A stretch of 64,000 bases of DNA from Alteromonas sp. M12 (GCF_037478005.1 NZ_CP144164.1:4340001-4404000); one strand, 5' to 3'. Positions 1 to 8,924 are shown, counted from the first letter of the stretch. Made by a program: numbers and translations. Notes: generated by a model from the letters alone, not told the origin.

Positions 1-1
1 G

Positions 2-148
2 CATTTAGCAGAATTAAATAACGCGATCGACGCAACAAGTGAACTTGATGTTAAAGGCGCTATTTCAAAAGTAGTCGCGCAAATAATCGTGACTTACCAA
101 AAGTTAACGGATCTAACACATTCAATTTCAGATAACCAAACCTCATAG
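2..148 (+). CDS. C-terminal fragment of an unidentified protein
   Basis: An open frame enters from the left edge and stops at TAG 146-148, giving about 48 residues that end in Asn-Gln-Thr-Ser. The visible part is polar and probably helical, with no motif I recognise. The stop lies 19 bases before the ATG of the MscS gene, so the two may be co-transcribed. The gene starts outside the window and its function cannot be judged. Confidence 0.55.
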   Translation, partial: HLAELNNAIDATSELDVKGAISKVVAQIIVTYQKLTDLTHSISDNQTS

Positions 149-167
149 AAAATGGGAAGTATTGAAT

Positions 168-1145
168 ATGGAACTTATTGAAATAGATAAATTTTGGACA
201 TTAATTCACGACAAGCTTGAAGGGTGGCTGGAATCTGGAATCAAACATTTACCTAATTTTGTAGTGGCCATACTACTCGCCATTGTTTTTGGCCTTATCG
301 CTAAGTTTGTGGGTAGAGCGGTTCGAAATGTACTGCGAAGAACCTTAGAGTCAAGACAGATAGCTGACTTGTTAGCATCCATTATTAAAGTAATGGTGCT
401 AATTGCAGGACTCTTTATAGCTTTAGACTTCCTTGGATTGACCGGCACAGTGACGTCATTGTTGGCAGGGGCTGGAATCGTAGGTTTGGCGCTAGGTTTT
501 GCGTTCCAAGATATGGCAGAAAACCTAATTGCAGGTATTGCCATGGGGATAAGAAAACCGTTCCAAATTGGTGATGTGATAGAAGCAGATAAAGTATTTG
601 GTACTGTGCAAACCATAAATCTGCGAAACACCTTAGTTGAGACCTTTTTCGGTCAAATTGAAGTCATTCCTAACAAAATTCTGTTTCGAAACATACTCAC
701 TAATTATTCTGCTACAGGAAGACGGCGAATAGAAGTTCCTGTTGGCATATCCTACGCCGATGATCCCGAACAAGCAGTTAAGGCAATAGTCGAGGTAATT
801 AATCAGTGTGATTTTGTGATAAATAAGGAAGAAACAGACGTGTTCGCTAAGGGCTTTGGTGCAAGTAGTGTTGATCTACTGGTTTGGTTTTGGATTAGAT
901 ATCCAGGAGAAACGGGATTTATGCAAGCCAGACACAAAGCGGTTGTGGAAATTAAAAAAGCTTTAGAAGCCTCAGATATTTTAATTCCGTTTCCAATCAG
1001 AACTCTGGATTTTGGCGCCAAAGGTGGCGAGAAACTGAATACAATGCTGAGCGATCGGCACAGAAAAGACAGTAACGAAAATCCTGAACAAGGCTCAGAG
1101 TCGGCTTCTCAGTCAGCCGAGGATTCAAATCCGGATTCAGAATAA
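168..1145 (+). CDS. Small-conductance mechanosensitive channel family protein (MscS type)
   Basis: Inner-membrane channel of the MscS family, which opens under membrane tension to release solutes on hypo-osmotic shock. Three hydrophobic helices are visible: about residues 28-50, 65-85 and a Gly/Ala-rich pore helix at about 90-120 (AGAGIVGLALGFAFQ). The conserved MscS beta domain follows, with the FQIGD motif and the ETFFGQIEVIPN stretch. The tail after about residue 300 is polar and Ser/Glu-rich. The length of 325 residues is close to E. coli MscS (286) plus this tail. I chose ATG 168 because GGGAAG lies 8 bases upstream; a TTG at 162 is in frame but badly spaced. It probably acts alone or with the partial upstream gene. 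Confidence 0.9.
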   Translation: MELIEIDKFWTLIHDKLEGWLESGIKHLPNFVVAILLAIVFGLIAKFVGRAVRNVLRRTLESRQIADLLASIIKVMVLIAGLFIALDFLGLTGTVTSLLAGAGIVGLALGFAFQDMAENLIAGIAMGIRKPFQIGDVIEADKVFGTVQTINLRNTLVETFFGQIEVIPNKILFRNILTNYSATGRRRIEVPVGISYADDPEQAVKAIVEVINQCDFVINKEETDVFAKGFGASSVDLLVWFWIRYPGETGFMQARHKAVVEIKKALEASDILIPFPIRTLDFGAKGGEKLNTMLSDRHRKDSNENPEQGSESASQSAEDSNPDSE

Positions 1146-1213
1146 TTATTGGGCAAGATTAAAAGTCCGATTGATGTAATTTTGCAGTGGATTAATCGAT
1201 AAATCGACCTACC

Positions 1214-1242
1214 GCCAGCTAAGTAAAATTAGCTGGCTTTTA
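1214..1242 (+). terminator. Intrinsic terminator after the MscS gene
   Basis: A perfect 9-bp stem (GCCAGCTAA / TTAGCTGGC) has a 6-base loop and is followed by TTTTAA. It lies about 70 bases past the MscS stop codon. Confidence 0.75.
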
Positions 1243-1363
1243 ACCATCAAAGTATTCTTAAAAGCATCTACCTATTGAATTTATGCTAACGTTATTCACT
1301 ATCGTGTTAAATACTCGTTCATTTTTATCTTTTATCTGTAAAATATCGCAAAGAGGTGATTTC

Positions 1364-1384
1364 ATGAATAGGATATTAATCTAG
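1364..1384 (+). CDS. Possible six-codon leader peptide before the GGDEF gene
   Basis: A near-ideal ribosome binding site (AAGAGGTGAT, 1351-1360) sits 3 bases before an ATG that opens a six-codon frame (Met-Asn-Arg-Ile-Leu-Ile) ending at TAG 1382-1384. The ATG of the GGDEF gene follows after one base and has only a weak site of its own (AGGATAT). This arrangement suggests translational coupling. The alternative is that the strong site serves ATG 1386 directly at an unusually long distance of 25 bases. Confidence 0.35.
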   Translation: MNRILI

Positions 1385-1385
1385 C

Positions 1386-2903
1386 ATGGCATTAAAAATC
1401 GAAGATCGGACTTTAGAAGATAAAATCCTGTTAGCTATTACGGCCTCCGCAACCCTAATATTATTCCCTTTCCTGATTATTAGTCTTTTGGCTGACGATC
1501 GCGCTCATATTCTGGTGGATCTGGTCGCGGTTGGCGGTATCTTTACTATTTTTCTTGGCGTATGGTTTACCAGTAGAATTAAGTTATTCAGGGGGTTATT
1601 CGCGGTTGTTGCTCAAGTTACCATTTTGTTGGGCATTTATTTTAAAGGGGCTGGATTAATATATTGGATTTTCCCAATCATCATAGCCAGTTTCTATTTA
1701 TTACCAACCATAGCCGCTAGCTTATTTAATTTCCTTTTAGTAACGGTTGCGTGCTTACTAACCTATCAGCAATTTGACAGTTTTACCCTGCCACGTATTA
1801 TCGGTGCGTTTATAGTAACGAATATTTTTTCGTTAACATTCTCCGTTTTTATGCAAAATAAAAATCGTCAATTATCAGCAAAAGACAAAATAAACCAACT
1901 TCACAATAATATTCTCGAGTTGATCGTCAAATCCAATAAATTATCTAAAGTATTACCAGCAATTACACAAGCTATTGAGAATGAAATTCCACATGCCGTA
2001 TGCAGTATTTTATTACTCGACAAAGAAGGCAAAAAACTGACTCTAGGTGCAGCGCCTAGATTGCCAGATTTTTTCAATGAAGCCATTGACGGTCTAGCTA
2101 ATGCTCCAGGAGTCGGATCATGCGGAGAAGCTGCTTTTACAGGTAAACGTGTTGTCGTTTCTGATATCGCAACCCATCCCAATTGGAAAGCTTGGGCAGA
2201 CATTGCACAAAAAGCAGGGCTGGCGGCTTGTTGGTCTGAACCGATAATTGGTAACCAAGGAAACGTACTAGGCACTTTTTCCATTTATTTTCGTGAAATA
2301 TCCACTCCTACAGCCGATGAATTCAAACTCATAGAGCAATTTGTTAATCTCGCACGTATTGCAATTGAACGACAAAAAGCAGATAAAATCATATGGCAGC
2401 AGGCACATTATGACAGCTTAACAAACTTACCTAATCGCAATTTATTGCATGAACATTTAAGCAGCGCTATTGCCAACGCGCAACGTGATAAAAAACAATT
2501 AGCTATTGCGATGTTGGATCTAGATAACTTTAAAAATGTTAACGATACATTGGGCCATGAAGCTGGCGATACAGTGCTGAGAGAATGTTCAAAACGGATA
2601 ACAAAATGCATAAGAAACAATGATATAGCGGCTCGCTTAGGTGGCGATGAGTTTATTGTGGTATTTATTGGTACTTCTGCACCTAAAGACATCGAAAGTG
2701 CGGGTAAAAAGCTATCTAGCGCACTGGCTGAAGCATACAATATTCAAGGCAAAGATGTTTATTGTACTGCCAGTATTGGGATTGCGTTATTTCCTACTGA
2801 CGCACAAAGTATTGAGGCATTATTCAGGAATGCTGATCAAGCAATGTATCGAGCTAAAACCCAAGGCCGCAATAAAGTCCATTATTACAATGCTGACAAA
2901 TGA
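1386..2903 (+). CDS. Membrane diguanylate cyclase with GAF and GGDEF domains
   Basis: Predicted to make cyclic-di-GMP from two GTP at the inner membrane. The first ~155 residues contain about five or six hydrophobic helices. A GAF domain spans about 185-325 and includes the GxGxCG-type stretch around 242-248. The GGDEF domain covers about 340-503 with the intact signature RLGGDEF (GGDEF at 419-423), so it should be catalytically active. An RxxD inhibitory site is present (Arg410-Asp413), which implies product feedback. No EAL domain is seen. The ligand of the GAF domain cannot be inferred. Translation may be coupled to the tiny upstream reading frame. The gene stands alone, bounded by a hairpin that overlaps its stop codon. 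Confidence 0.9.
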   Translation: MALKIEDRTLEDKILLAITASATLILFPFLIISLLADDRAHILVDLVAVGGIFTIFLGVWFTSRIKLFRGLFAVVAQVTILLGIYFKGAGLIYWIFPIIIASFYLLPTIAASLFNFLLVTVACLLTYQQFDSFTLPRIIGAFIVTNIFSLTFSVFMQNKNRQLSAKDKINQLHNNILELIVKSNKLSKVLPAITQAIENEIPHAVCSILLLDKEGKKLTLGAAPRLPDFFNEAIDGLANAPGVGSCGEAAFTGKRVVVSDIATHPNWKAWADIAQKAGLAACWSEPIIGNQGNVLGTFSIYFREISTPTADEFKLIEQFVNLARIAIERQKADKIIWQQAHYDSLTNLPNRNLLHEHLSSAIANAQRDKKQLAIAMLDLDNFKNVNDTLGHEAGDTVLRECSKRITKCIRNNDIAARLGGDEFIVVFIGTSAPKDIESAGKKLSSALAEAYNIQGKDVYCTASIGIALFPTDAQSIEALFRNADQAMYRAKTQGRNKVHYYNADK

Positions 2904-2930
2904 GCATGATTTTAATCCTAAATCATGCTC
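2902..2930. terminator. Hairpin at the end of the GAF-GGDEF gene
   Basis: An 11-bp perfect stem (GAGCATGATTT / AAATCATGCTC) with a 7-base loop overlaps the TGA stop of the GGDEF gene. It lacks a T-run, so it may protect the mRNA or be a weak bidirectional terminator between two convergent genes. Confidence 0.5.
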
Positions 2931-3004
2931 AACGTTAAGTCACATTTAGCCCATGTGCTCAATTAGGCAATAGCAACAACGACTGCCTGCTTATTCCCGT
3001 ATCA

Positions 3005-4405
3005 CTACCAATCCACCAATCCCAGGCTTTCACGGAGTTTTAAGATGTGGTCTGGTGCTCCATCGCGGTCGAAATTGTCGTGCCATCGCCAATAATTTGT
3101 GTGCGTAAATAACCGTGGATTTCGCTTAGGATACGCAGCCTCCACGTCAATATCTAAAATAGGCGAAGCCGGTTGTTCTTCAGACACCAAATCTTTGGAA
3201 ATTTGCGGATTTGAAAAAGCTCTACTCACTGGGCCTGATATAAGGTCACCACAGAAAATGTTGAAAGGCTTTGAATAAATATTAGTCCATCGAACCAAAC
3301 TAAACACGGCACCATGATGCAAAAACTTGGCGTCTGTAGTTTGATAGTAGTAATGCTCATTTTCCTTCACCGGCGGAGAAGTTGGGTATTCACGATCTAA
3401 CTTCCTATCAACAAAGTCCATTTTATTATCGAACAATAAAAAATCTGCATAGGTTAAGGGACTGCCCAAGGTTACCAAGTCGGACACCAGCCACTGCGAC
3501 ATCCCAGATGCTTCACCATGGGCTTCGCTGTCTAGCTTTAGTTGCTCAAACAGCTGGTACTGGAGTTTGCGGTACTCTTCAACTTTAGGCTGATGATCCA
3601 TTTCTTCCATGGCATGAATGAGTTTTAAGGCGTTTTCAGATAATGGAAGAGACTCACCCGCGGCATTTTTAAACTTGTTTTTGCGAGCCCAGTATTGGGT
3701 TAAAACATCATATGCAATGATGGAACCTAAGCTATGACCCACTAAAACGATACGATCGTATTTCCCAGTTTGAGCGATACTTTCCAGCAATTTAACACCG
3801 CCATCACGGATCTCTTTTCTTACCTTAATATTCGATGGCGTAGCAGTAATGTATCGTGCGACGTCGCCCAAATAACTGACAATTTTAGCCACTGCAATAC
3901 TCAGCACAAAAAGCAAAATAGGACTAATATAACTTTCATAGATTCCATGCAGACTGGCTCCTCCCTGCCCTTTTTCTGTGGGTTCAAAAAAGCCAATGGA
4001 AATCAAAATTAATAAAATCGTAAAGATTAAGCCCCACAATAAATAAATCATGGGTTTTAACGCCGAGGGATAATCACTTGGTTTGCGTCTTAGCATCGAA
4101 AAGACCCAACCACGTAAATGTTCCAGCGTAGTGCCGACGGTATGATGCGCCCAATAATATTCGTAGAAATCCACTCTAGATGTGGTTTTTTTCTCGGCAT
4201 TATTTTTTATAGTGGCATAATCTGTAGTAAGCCGGCGATGTTCAAAAGAACCTGACACCTCACTAGGTTTATTCCAAAACCGAGTATTTTCAATGTTGCT
4301 GTCTTTTACCCAAACCGATTTTACAAATTCTCTGACCGTTTCCATTGGCCTTTGCTCACCAATACCATGAACCAGTACTACTGCTTGTTTTTTTGTAGTC
4401 GCCAT
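3005..4405 (-). CDS. Membrane-anchored alpha/beta hydrolase (lipase/esterase-like)
   Basis: An alpha/beta-hydrolase fold protein. The N-terminus carries VLVHGIGEQ, the oxyanion-side motif typical of PGAP1-like and lipase-like hydrolases. The nucleophile elbow GHSLGS sits at about residues 222-227. Two hydrophobic helices at roughly 118-142 and 160-182 lie between these motifs, so the enzyme should be membrane-bound; which side the catalytic part faces is unclear. The length of 466 residues is long for a simple esterase because of this insertion. The start is well supported by AGGAGGGA 8 bases before ATG 4405. The substrate is unknown. The gene is monocistronic, convergent with the GGDEF gene and divergent from the MATE gene. 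Confidence 0.7.
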   Translation of the reverse strand: MATTKKQAVVLVHGIGEQRPMETVREFVKSVWVKDSNIENTRFWNKPSEVSGSFEHRRLTTDYATIKNNAEKKTTSRVDFYEYYWAHHTVGTTLEHLRGWVFSMLRRKPSDYPSALKPMIYLLWGLIFTILLILISIGFFEPTEKGQGGASLHGIYESYISPILLFVLSIAVAKIVSYLGDVARYITATPSNIKVRKEIRDGGVKLLESIAQTGKYDRIVLVGHSLGSIIAYDVLTQYWARKNKFKNAAGESLPLSENALKLIHAMEEMDHQPKVEEYRKLQYQLFEQLKLDSEAHGEASGMSQWLVSDLVTLGSPLTYADFLLFDNKMDFVDRKLDREYPTSPPVKENEHYYYQTTDAKFLHHGAVFSLVRWTNIYSKPFNIFCGDLISGPVSRAFSNPQISKDLVSEEQPASPILDIDVEAAYPKRNPRLFTHTNYWRWHDNFDRDGAPDHILKLRESLGLVDW

Positions 4406-4712
4406 AAGATTCCCTCCTGTTAATTACAATAGTATAAACATTAAGCTATTTTTCGCTATTCAATATTTGATATTCTGAAGCCGTAAAGAGCCACCTATTT
4501 CAGTCGAATTAAACATAAAACAGGTACTTTCAGGCTAGCCTTAGCAATGATTCCGTTATGAATCGCGCTCGCCTTAGTTATTCCCTTGTAAATTCCTTTG
4601 TTACATAATAGTTTGCTATGTAGAATAATGTTATTCGTAATATCGCTGTATCCATCAAAAATGGCTCGATTTACATTTCACTCGAGTCAAATGAGTCCAC
4701 AACCTTTAATTA
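4406..4712. other. Intergenic region between divergent hydrolase and MATE genes
   Basis: About 300 AT-rich bases that must carry promoters for both flanking genes. I see the hydrolase ribosome binding site but no repeat, RNA gene or convincing small reading frame. Confidence 0.5.
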
Positions 4713-6077
4713 TTGTGGCGCGTTTTTAATAAAGATAATCCATTGATAAATTCCAATTCGCAAATTAAAAGAAACTTTGCACTTGCGTGGCCCTTAGCTT
4801 TTAATGCCTTGCTCGTTCAATCCATGTTGATGATTGATACCCTGCTCGTTGCTCCCTTGGGCGAATTGCCCGTGGCCGCTATGGGCATTGCAACGACCAT
4901 AGTGGCGTTTGTGTTGGGCATAGAAATAGCTATTGGTAATGGCATACAGCTGCTGGTTGGCAGAGCATTTGGTTCAAAAAGCCAAGCAGAATTAGCCATT
5001 GCCTATTGGTCAGGCTTAGTTATAAATATATCTACATCATTGATTTTTATATTTATTTTGACCTTTTTCAGTTCCGATATAGTGGCTGGAATTACCGACA
5101 ACCCCGAACTTGCAGAACTCACCGAATCTTATATTTCAATTACTAAGTATATTGTTTTGCTGACCGCATACACTCAAGTGTGTACTGCATTTTGTAATGG
5201 CATTGGCAATACTATGGTACCGCTTAAAGGCTTTATGATTGAGTTGCCCGTCAACGCACTATTGAGTTATGTGTTGATTAATGGATTTGCTGATTATAAA
5301 GGTCTAGGTGTAGAAGGCGCCGCTTGGGGAAGTTTAATATCGATATTTTTAAGGGCTAGCTTCCTTTATTTAGCCCTGAAACTGGATAACAAAGTCGACC
5401 TCACTTACCCCAAAAATAGGCCATTTCTAACAGAAATTGGCCCACAATTTGCCGAAATTTATCCTATCGCCGCGAATTTTTTTGTGCTTTATGTTGGCGC
5501 CACCGTTTATCAACTGTTATTTGCTCAATTAGATTTATTTGCATTCGTTGCAATCACTTTGATCTTCCCCTGGGTCCGGGCAGGCACCCAATTTCCTAAT
5601 GCTTGGGCGCAAGCTTCGGCAATCAGTATAAGTCAGGCACTAGGACAAAGGGGTAGCAAAGAGCACAAAACCTTTATCTCTAAATGTACCAAAGTGGGAA
5701 TGATCATATCGCTTTTTATCGCTGCCATATTTTTACTACTCAGCCAAAATATTCATTTTATTTACCCAGATATTGAAGCTGAGGTACAAACTGCGTTGAT
5801 GGTAATAGCTCCTTTATATATCGTGCTGCCGATTATAAGAGCCTACAATACGGTTACAGGAAACATCTTGCGCGCACTGGGAAACAGTAATCTTGTCCTG
5901 AAAATTCACTTTATCACCCAATGGGCTATTGCTTTGCCAATTTGTGCTTTACTGATTCTATACTTCGAGGTGTCAATTTTTTGGGCATTTGCGATGATCC
6001 CAATTGAAGAGTTACTTAAAGTTATCCCCTTTTATCGATACAAAGAATTTTATATAAAACGCTTACACACAACGTAA
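4713..6077 (+). CDS. MATE-family multidrug/cation antiporter
   Basis: A 12-helix inner-membrane antiporter of the MATE family, which exports organic cations or drugs in exchange for Na+ or H+. Two similar halves are visible. The first begins with the family-like stretch LAWPLAFNALLVQSMLMIDT and the second with a matching segment near residue 245. The length of about 450 residues is normal. The start is uncertain: an in-frame TAA lies just upstream and no ATG occurs before helix 1, so translation must begin at TTG 4713 or TTG 4743, neither with a strong ribosome site. The substrate cannot be predicted. A bidirectional terminator follows the stop directly. Confidence 0.85.
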   Translation: MWRVFNKDNPLINSNSQIKRNFALAWPLAFNALLVQSMLMIDTLLVAPLGELPVAAMGIATTIVAFVLGIEIAIGNGIQLLVGRAFGSKSQAELAIAYWSGLVINISTSLIFIFILTFFSSDIVAGITDNPELAELTESYISITKYIVLLTAYTQVCTAFCNGIGNTMVPLKGFMIELPVNALLSYVLINGFADYKGLGVEGAAWGSLISIFLRASFLYLALKLDNKVDLTYPKNRPFLTEIGPQFAEIYPIAANFFVLYVGATVYQLLFAQLDLFAFVAITLIFPWVRAGTQFPNAWAQASAISISQALGQRGSKEHKTFISKCTKVGMIISLFIAAIFLLLSQNIHFIYPDIEAEVQTALMVIAPLYIVLPIIRAYNTVTGNILRALGNSNLVLKIHFITQWAIALPICALLILYFEVSIFWAFAMIPIEELLKVIPFYRYKEFYIKRLHTT

Positions 6078-6098
6078 AAAAGCGCCCGAAGGCGCTTT
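6076..6098. terminator. Bidirectional terminator between MATE and BON genes
   Basis: An 8-bp stem (AAAGCGCC / GGCGCTTT) with a CGAA tetraloop. The A-run on its left becomes a U-run when read on the minus strand, so it is strongest for the BON gene. Confidence 0.8.
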
Positions 6099-6129
6099 GG
6101 AATTATCAAATTGTAGACTTTAGTGAATA

Positions 6130-6681
6130 CTATTTGCCAATTGTAAGATTAGAAACAACGTTTTTCACGTCGTCTGTATTCTCGGCAATAGTTACCGCTA
6201 AATCACGTTCAGCGTTTGAGTCTAGCGTACCTGTTAGGGTCACCACACCGTTTTCAACTTCAACTTCAATGTCAGTACCACTGACTTCAGATTCGAATAG
6301 TAAACGGGTTTTAACCACAGACTCCACTTTTGAGTCTTTCAGGGTTTGCATTATTTGGGCGGTGTCAGAATCATCTTCATCTTTGATAACGGTTAATTGA
6401 TTATCAACCTCTTCTACACCTTCAAGTGACAACATTAACTCTTCTGCTAACGCTTTATCCACATCGGTATCAACTTTACCGGTTAGCACAATCACGCCAT
6501 CATTTACGTCAGTATTAATGTCGAAAGAATCTAGGTTGCCATTGAATAATAAAGTTGTTTCAGCTTTACCGTCAATCCATGCATCTTTTGCTTTATCTGA
6601 CCATTCGTTTTCTGCGTTAGCACTCATTGAAGCAGTTGTTAAAGCAGCGGCTATAATTAGTGAACAAGTAGTACGTTTCAT
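6130..6681 (-). CDS. Periplasmic BON-domain protein (OsmY-like)
   Basis: A secreted protein of 183 residues with a Sec signal peptide ending near SANA-EN and two BON domains, at about residues 35-100 and 110-180. Each carries the typical pattern ...V.V.VENGVV.L.G.L....A... BON domains bind membranes or phospholipids, and OsmY-type proteins protect the envelope under osmotic or stationary-phase stress. The start ATG 6681 is chosen because GGAGA lies 7 bases upstream and the signal peptide begins there; an upstream in-frame start would add 14 residues with no ribosome site. It is the first of a run of small envelope genes. Its specific ligand is unknown. Confidence 0.85.
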   Translation of the reverse strand: MKRTTCSLIIAAALTTASMSANAENEWSDKAKDAWIDGKAETTLLFNGNLDSFDINTDVNDGVIVLTGKVDTDVDKALAEELMLSLEGVEEVDNQLTVIKDEDDSDTAQIMQTLKDSKVESVVKTRLLFESEVSGTDIEVEVENGVVTLTGTLDSNAERDLAVTIAENTDDVKNVVSNLTIGK

Positions 6682-7072
6682 ATCAGTCTCTCCTTTTTGT
6701 TTAGACACTTTAGCTAATGCCAATTCGATGCCAACTTATAACTCATTGTTTTTTATATAAATTAAATAATTCCCATGTTCATAGCGTAAAAGGAGTATGT
6801 ATTTTCGAAATACTCAAATGTAATTTCTACAGCTTTAAGCGCAAGCAAATTTTTCACTGATTAGAAGTATTCGATATTGGCAATTAGAGATTTTGCGGGG
6901 CGGTATTTGCAGGCTTGTAAAATAAACTTCAGCGCTACTTAGCGCTGAAGTTTATGGAAGCTGTAGGTTATTAGTATGTAGCAGATTTAACGACAGTGAC
7001 CTTGTAGAGCAGTGATACAGATCATCACCTAAGCATTTCACTAAATGGTTTATTCTAGTTGCTCTACAAGAT
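6682..7072. other. Intergenic region with two inverted repeats
   Basis: 390 bases upstream of the BON gene and just downstream of the DUF2254 gene. It should hold the BON-gene promoter near 6690-6780. The half nearest DUF2254 is rich in inverted repeats, listed separately. No reading frame looks real. Confidence 0.5.
6922..6955. ncRNA. Perfect 15-bp hairpin, possible structured RNA or terminator
   Basis: A perfect 15-bp stem (ATAAACTTCAGCGCT and its complement) closes on a 4-base ACTT loop. There is no U-run on either side, which argues against a simple intrinsic terminator. A second inverted repeat (CTTGTAGAGC 7001-7010 with GCTCTACAAG 7061-7070) lies directly after the DUF2254 stop codon and encloses a smaller GTGAT/ATCAC stem. 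Together they could form the 3' end of the DUF2254 mRNA or a small RNA. Confidence 0.4.
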
Positions 7073-8392
7073 CTAATTCAAAGTTTCAACAGTTAGAAGA
7101 GTTTTAACATTTTGTGCTATTTTGACAAAATCCTTTGTGTCTTTTTCAGTGTATTGTGCGCTTTCTTTGCCTTGCTCAATAGCATGCAGTTGACGTTGAA
7201 TCACCCTATGCACGTCGATCTTATCTGATACCAATGCAATACGTTCTAGACTCTCAAGTAGCCGAATTGTCACCGCCACAGAGCCGACAGCATATTGACG
7301 AATCTGATCAAATGCAGAGTTCGCTAACCCCACAAAATCATAAGGTTTGCGAGATAATCTTAATCGGCCACTTTGATCAAAATATTGTCCGGCGTGCAAC
7401 TTTTGATTGGATAAGTTACATAGCACTAAACACAATTTATCAACGCAGGTTATCGCCGTATAGGGATCATTAACCCCTGGAGATAGCGCGCGTACCGCGA
7501 TTTCTACCATTTGGTGTATGGCATATTCAGGATCTTGAATCGGTGTTCTATTACTGCCGATGACACAACATTCATTTACCGCGTTATTTAAGTCACTTGT
7601 AATGGGCGTCAGACTCTTCACGCTAGCCAGTTCCGTGCTTTGGTTAATCAGATCGCCGGGTCGCCAATTCAACTCGATTAAAACATCATGCTTAGTGGCG
7701 ACATCAAGTAACTTATCATTACTTAAAAGTTGCAAATAGCCACTTTGCTTCGCTTTCACTGACAAGGTATAAGAAAAGCTGCTGTCCGCCTTATTCTGTA
7801 AAACAGAGGTTTGCTCATTACAAAATAACGGTTCTATTGCGTGGTTTATTTCCTCACACAACTCATTAATGACGTTATCTGCTTGAATTGAACGGGCTAC
7901 ATGATGAATAAAATAGATGAGAACAATGACACTAAATAATGTGGCCAGTAGACACCAAATAATAGCCAAGCCCATTTTGATGCCTTGATTTGAATCCAGA
8001 CTCATGGAGTAAATTAGTACTACGCAGTATGAGAAGATTGAAATGAAAGTTCCTAGTACGACTTGGGTTCCTCTGTCGTCCATAAAATTACGAATCAAGC
8101 GCGGACCAAACTGAGAAGATGCTAAGGTTAAGGTAACAATTGTTATTGAAAACGCGATACTAGTAACCGTTATCATTGAAGCGGCGATGGTATTAAGTAA
8201 TGAAAGAAGCGTGCTCTGATCGGTTTGATAGAGGAAAGGTAACCAATCTAAAGCCCCCCAAGCTTGAGCATGATCAATCCATACCATTAACCAAGCTGAA
8301 GTAATCGATGTCACAACCATAAGTAGCGGGACAAACCAGAAACTAGTCTTTATTGAGTCAAACAGTTTATCTAATCTGGCTAGGTTTTTCAT
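7073..8392 (-). CDS. DUF2254 family inner-membrane protein
   Basis: A 439-residue membrane protein recognised by the DUF2254 signature SSQFGPRLIRNFMDDR (about residues 92-107). Four hydrophobic segments lie in the first ~165 residues: about 18-38, 60-90, 110-130 and 138-162. The remaining ~270 residues are soluble and should be cytoplasmic or periplasmic depending on topology. The family is widespread in bacteria and has no established function. The start ATG 8392 has AAGGA 7 bases upstream. The neighbours are small stress or envelope genes, so a role in membrane homeostasis is a guess. A 12-bp hairpin lies between it and the upstream 57-residue gene. Confidence 0.85.
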   Translation of the reverse strand: MKNLARLDKLFDSIKTSFWFVPLLMVVTSITSAWLMVWIDHAQAWGALDWLPFLYQTDQSTLLSLLNTIAASMITVTSIAFSITIVTLTLASSQFGPRLIRNFMDDRGTQVVLGTFISIFSYCVVLIYSMSLDSNQGIKMGLAIIWCLLATLFSVIVLIYFIHHVARSIQADNVINELCEEINHAIEPLFCNEQTSVLQNKADSSFSYTLSVKAKQSGYLQLLSNDKLLDVATKHDVLIELNWRPGDLINQSTELASVKSLTPITSDLNNAVNECCVIGSNRTPIQDPEYAIHQMVEIAVRALSPGVNDPYTAITCVDKLCLVLCNLSNQKLHAGQYFDQSGRLRLSRKPYDFVGLANSAFDQIRQYAVGSVAVTIRLLESLERIALVSDKIDVHRVIQRQLHAIEQGKESAQYTEKDTKDFVKIAQNVKTLLTVETLN

Positions 8393-8434
8393 TCATACAT
8401 CCTTATTGTAACCGCCACCGCCAAGCAAACATGA

Positions 8435-8469
8435 AGTAACCTCACTTTCGTGCATCGAGTGAGGTTACT
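8435..8469. terminator. 12-bp hairpin between the 57-residue gene and DUF2254
   Basis: AGTAACCTCACT (8435-8446) pairs perfectly with 8458-8469 around an 11-base loop, just past the stop of the small membrane gene. There is no clear U-run, so it could be a weak terminator or an mRNA stabiliser. Confidence 0.5.
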
Positions 8470-8477
8470 AAATCAAT

Positions 8478-8651
8478 TTATTTTTTCGATCTTTTCTTGG
8501 CAAAAAGTAGCATGCTAACTACCAGTATAATCATAAATAGACCAAAGGAAGCCAAGAATGTGTAGATTGGACTGCCACCTGCTAGTCCGGTAGATGTCAC
8601 AAAAAATCCTACACTGATGACAATTGCGATAATAATTATTTTAAAGTCCAT
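8478..8651 (-). CDS. Small two-helix membrane protein (57 residues), unknown
   Basis: A 57-residue frame starting MDFKIIIIAIV with a clear ribosome binding site (GAGGTGA, 5 bases before ATG 8651). It contains two hydrophobic helices at about residues 4-22 and 31-50 and ends in a basic tail (AKKRSKK), which the positive-inside rule places in the cytoplasm. I do not recognise a family. It is supported by the ribosome site, the membrane-protein composition, and hairpins on both sides that make it look like an independent transcription unit. It lies among other small envelope genes. Confidence 0.7.
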   Translation of the reverse strand: MDFKIIIIAIVISVGFFVTSTGLAGGSPIYTFLASFGLFMIILVVSMLLFAKKRSKK

Positions 8652-8673
8652 AAATCACCTCATCTGAAAATAA

Positions 8674-8696
8674 AAAAGGGCTCATTGAGCCCTTTT
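8674..8696. terminator. Terminator of the small lipoprotein gene
   Basis: AAAAGGGCTC / GAGCCCTTTT forms a 10-bp stem with a 3-base loop. On the minus strand it is followed by a U-run, so it ends the lipoprotein transcript. Confidence 0.8.
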
Positions 8697-8729
8697 ATTC
8701 TGCGTGAAAGCGCTTCGGGTTGACATTTA

Positions 8730-8924
8730 TTAACAGTCTTTGTCTTCTGCTTTAACGCCTTCTTTAACGTCTTCGCAAGCATCTTCTAGCGCATTACCTG
8801 CGTCTGTTACCATTTCATCAACTTTCTCACCAGCGTCCTCTGCAGGACCTTGCTCACAAGCAGCTAGAGCGAATACTGAACCAGCGATTAGTAAGATTTG
8901 TAAAGTATGTTTAAAATTTTTCAT
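8730..8924 (-). CDS. Small lipoprotein with acidic C-terminal region
   Basis: A 64-residue precursor. The signal peptide MKNFKHTLQILLIAGSVFA is followed by lipobox LAAC, with lipidated Cys at about residue 22. The mature part is about 40 residues, acidic, and looks like a short amphipathic repeat (EDAGEKVDEMVTDAGNALED...). The mature protein has two further Cys residues, one near its middle and one at the extreme C-terminus. The start ATG 8924 has GGAGA 6 bases upstream, so a longer in-frame start at 8936 is unlikely. The entericidin-like size and composition suggest an envelope stress role, but this is inference. Confidence 0.75.
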   Translation of the reverse strand: MKNFKHTLQILLIAGSVFALAACEQGPAEDAGEKVDEMVTDAGNALEDACEDVKEGVKAEDKDC

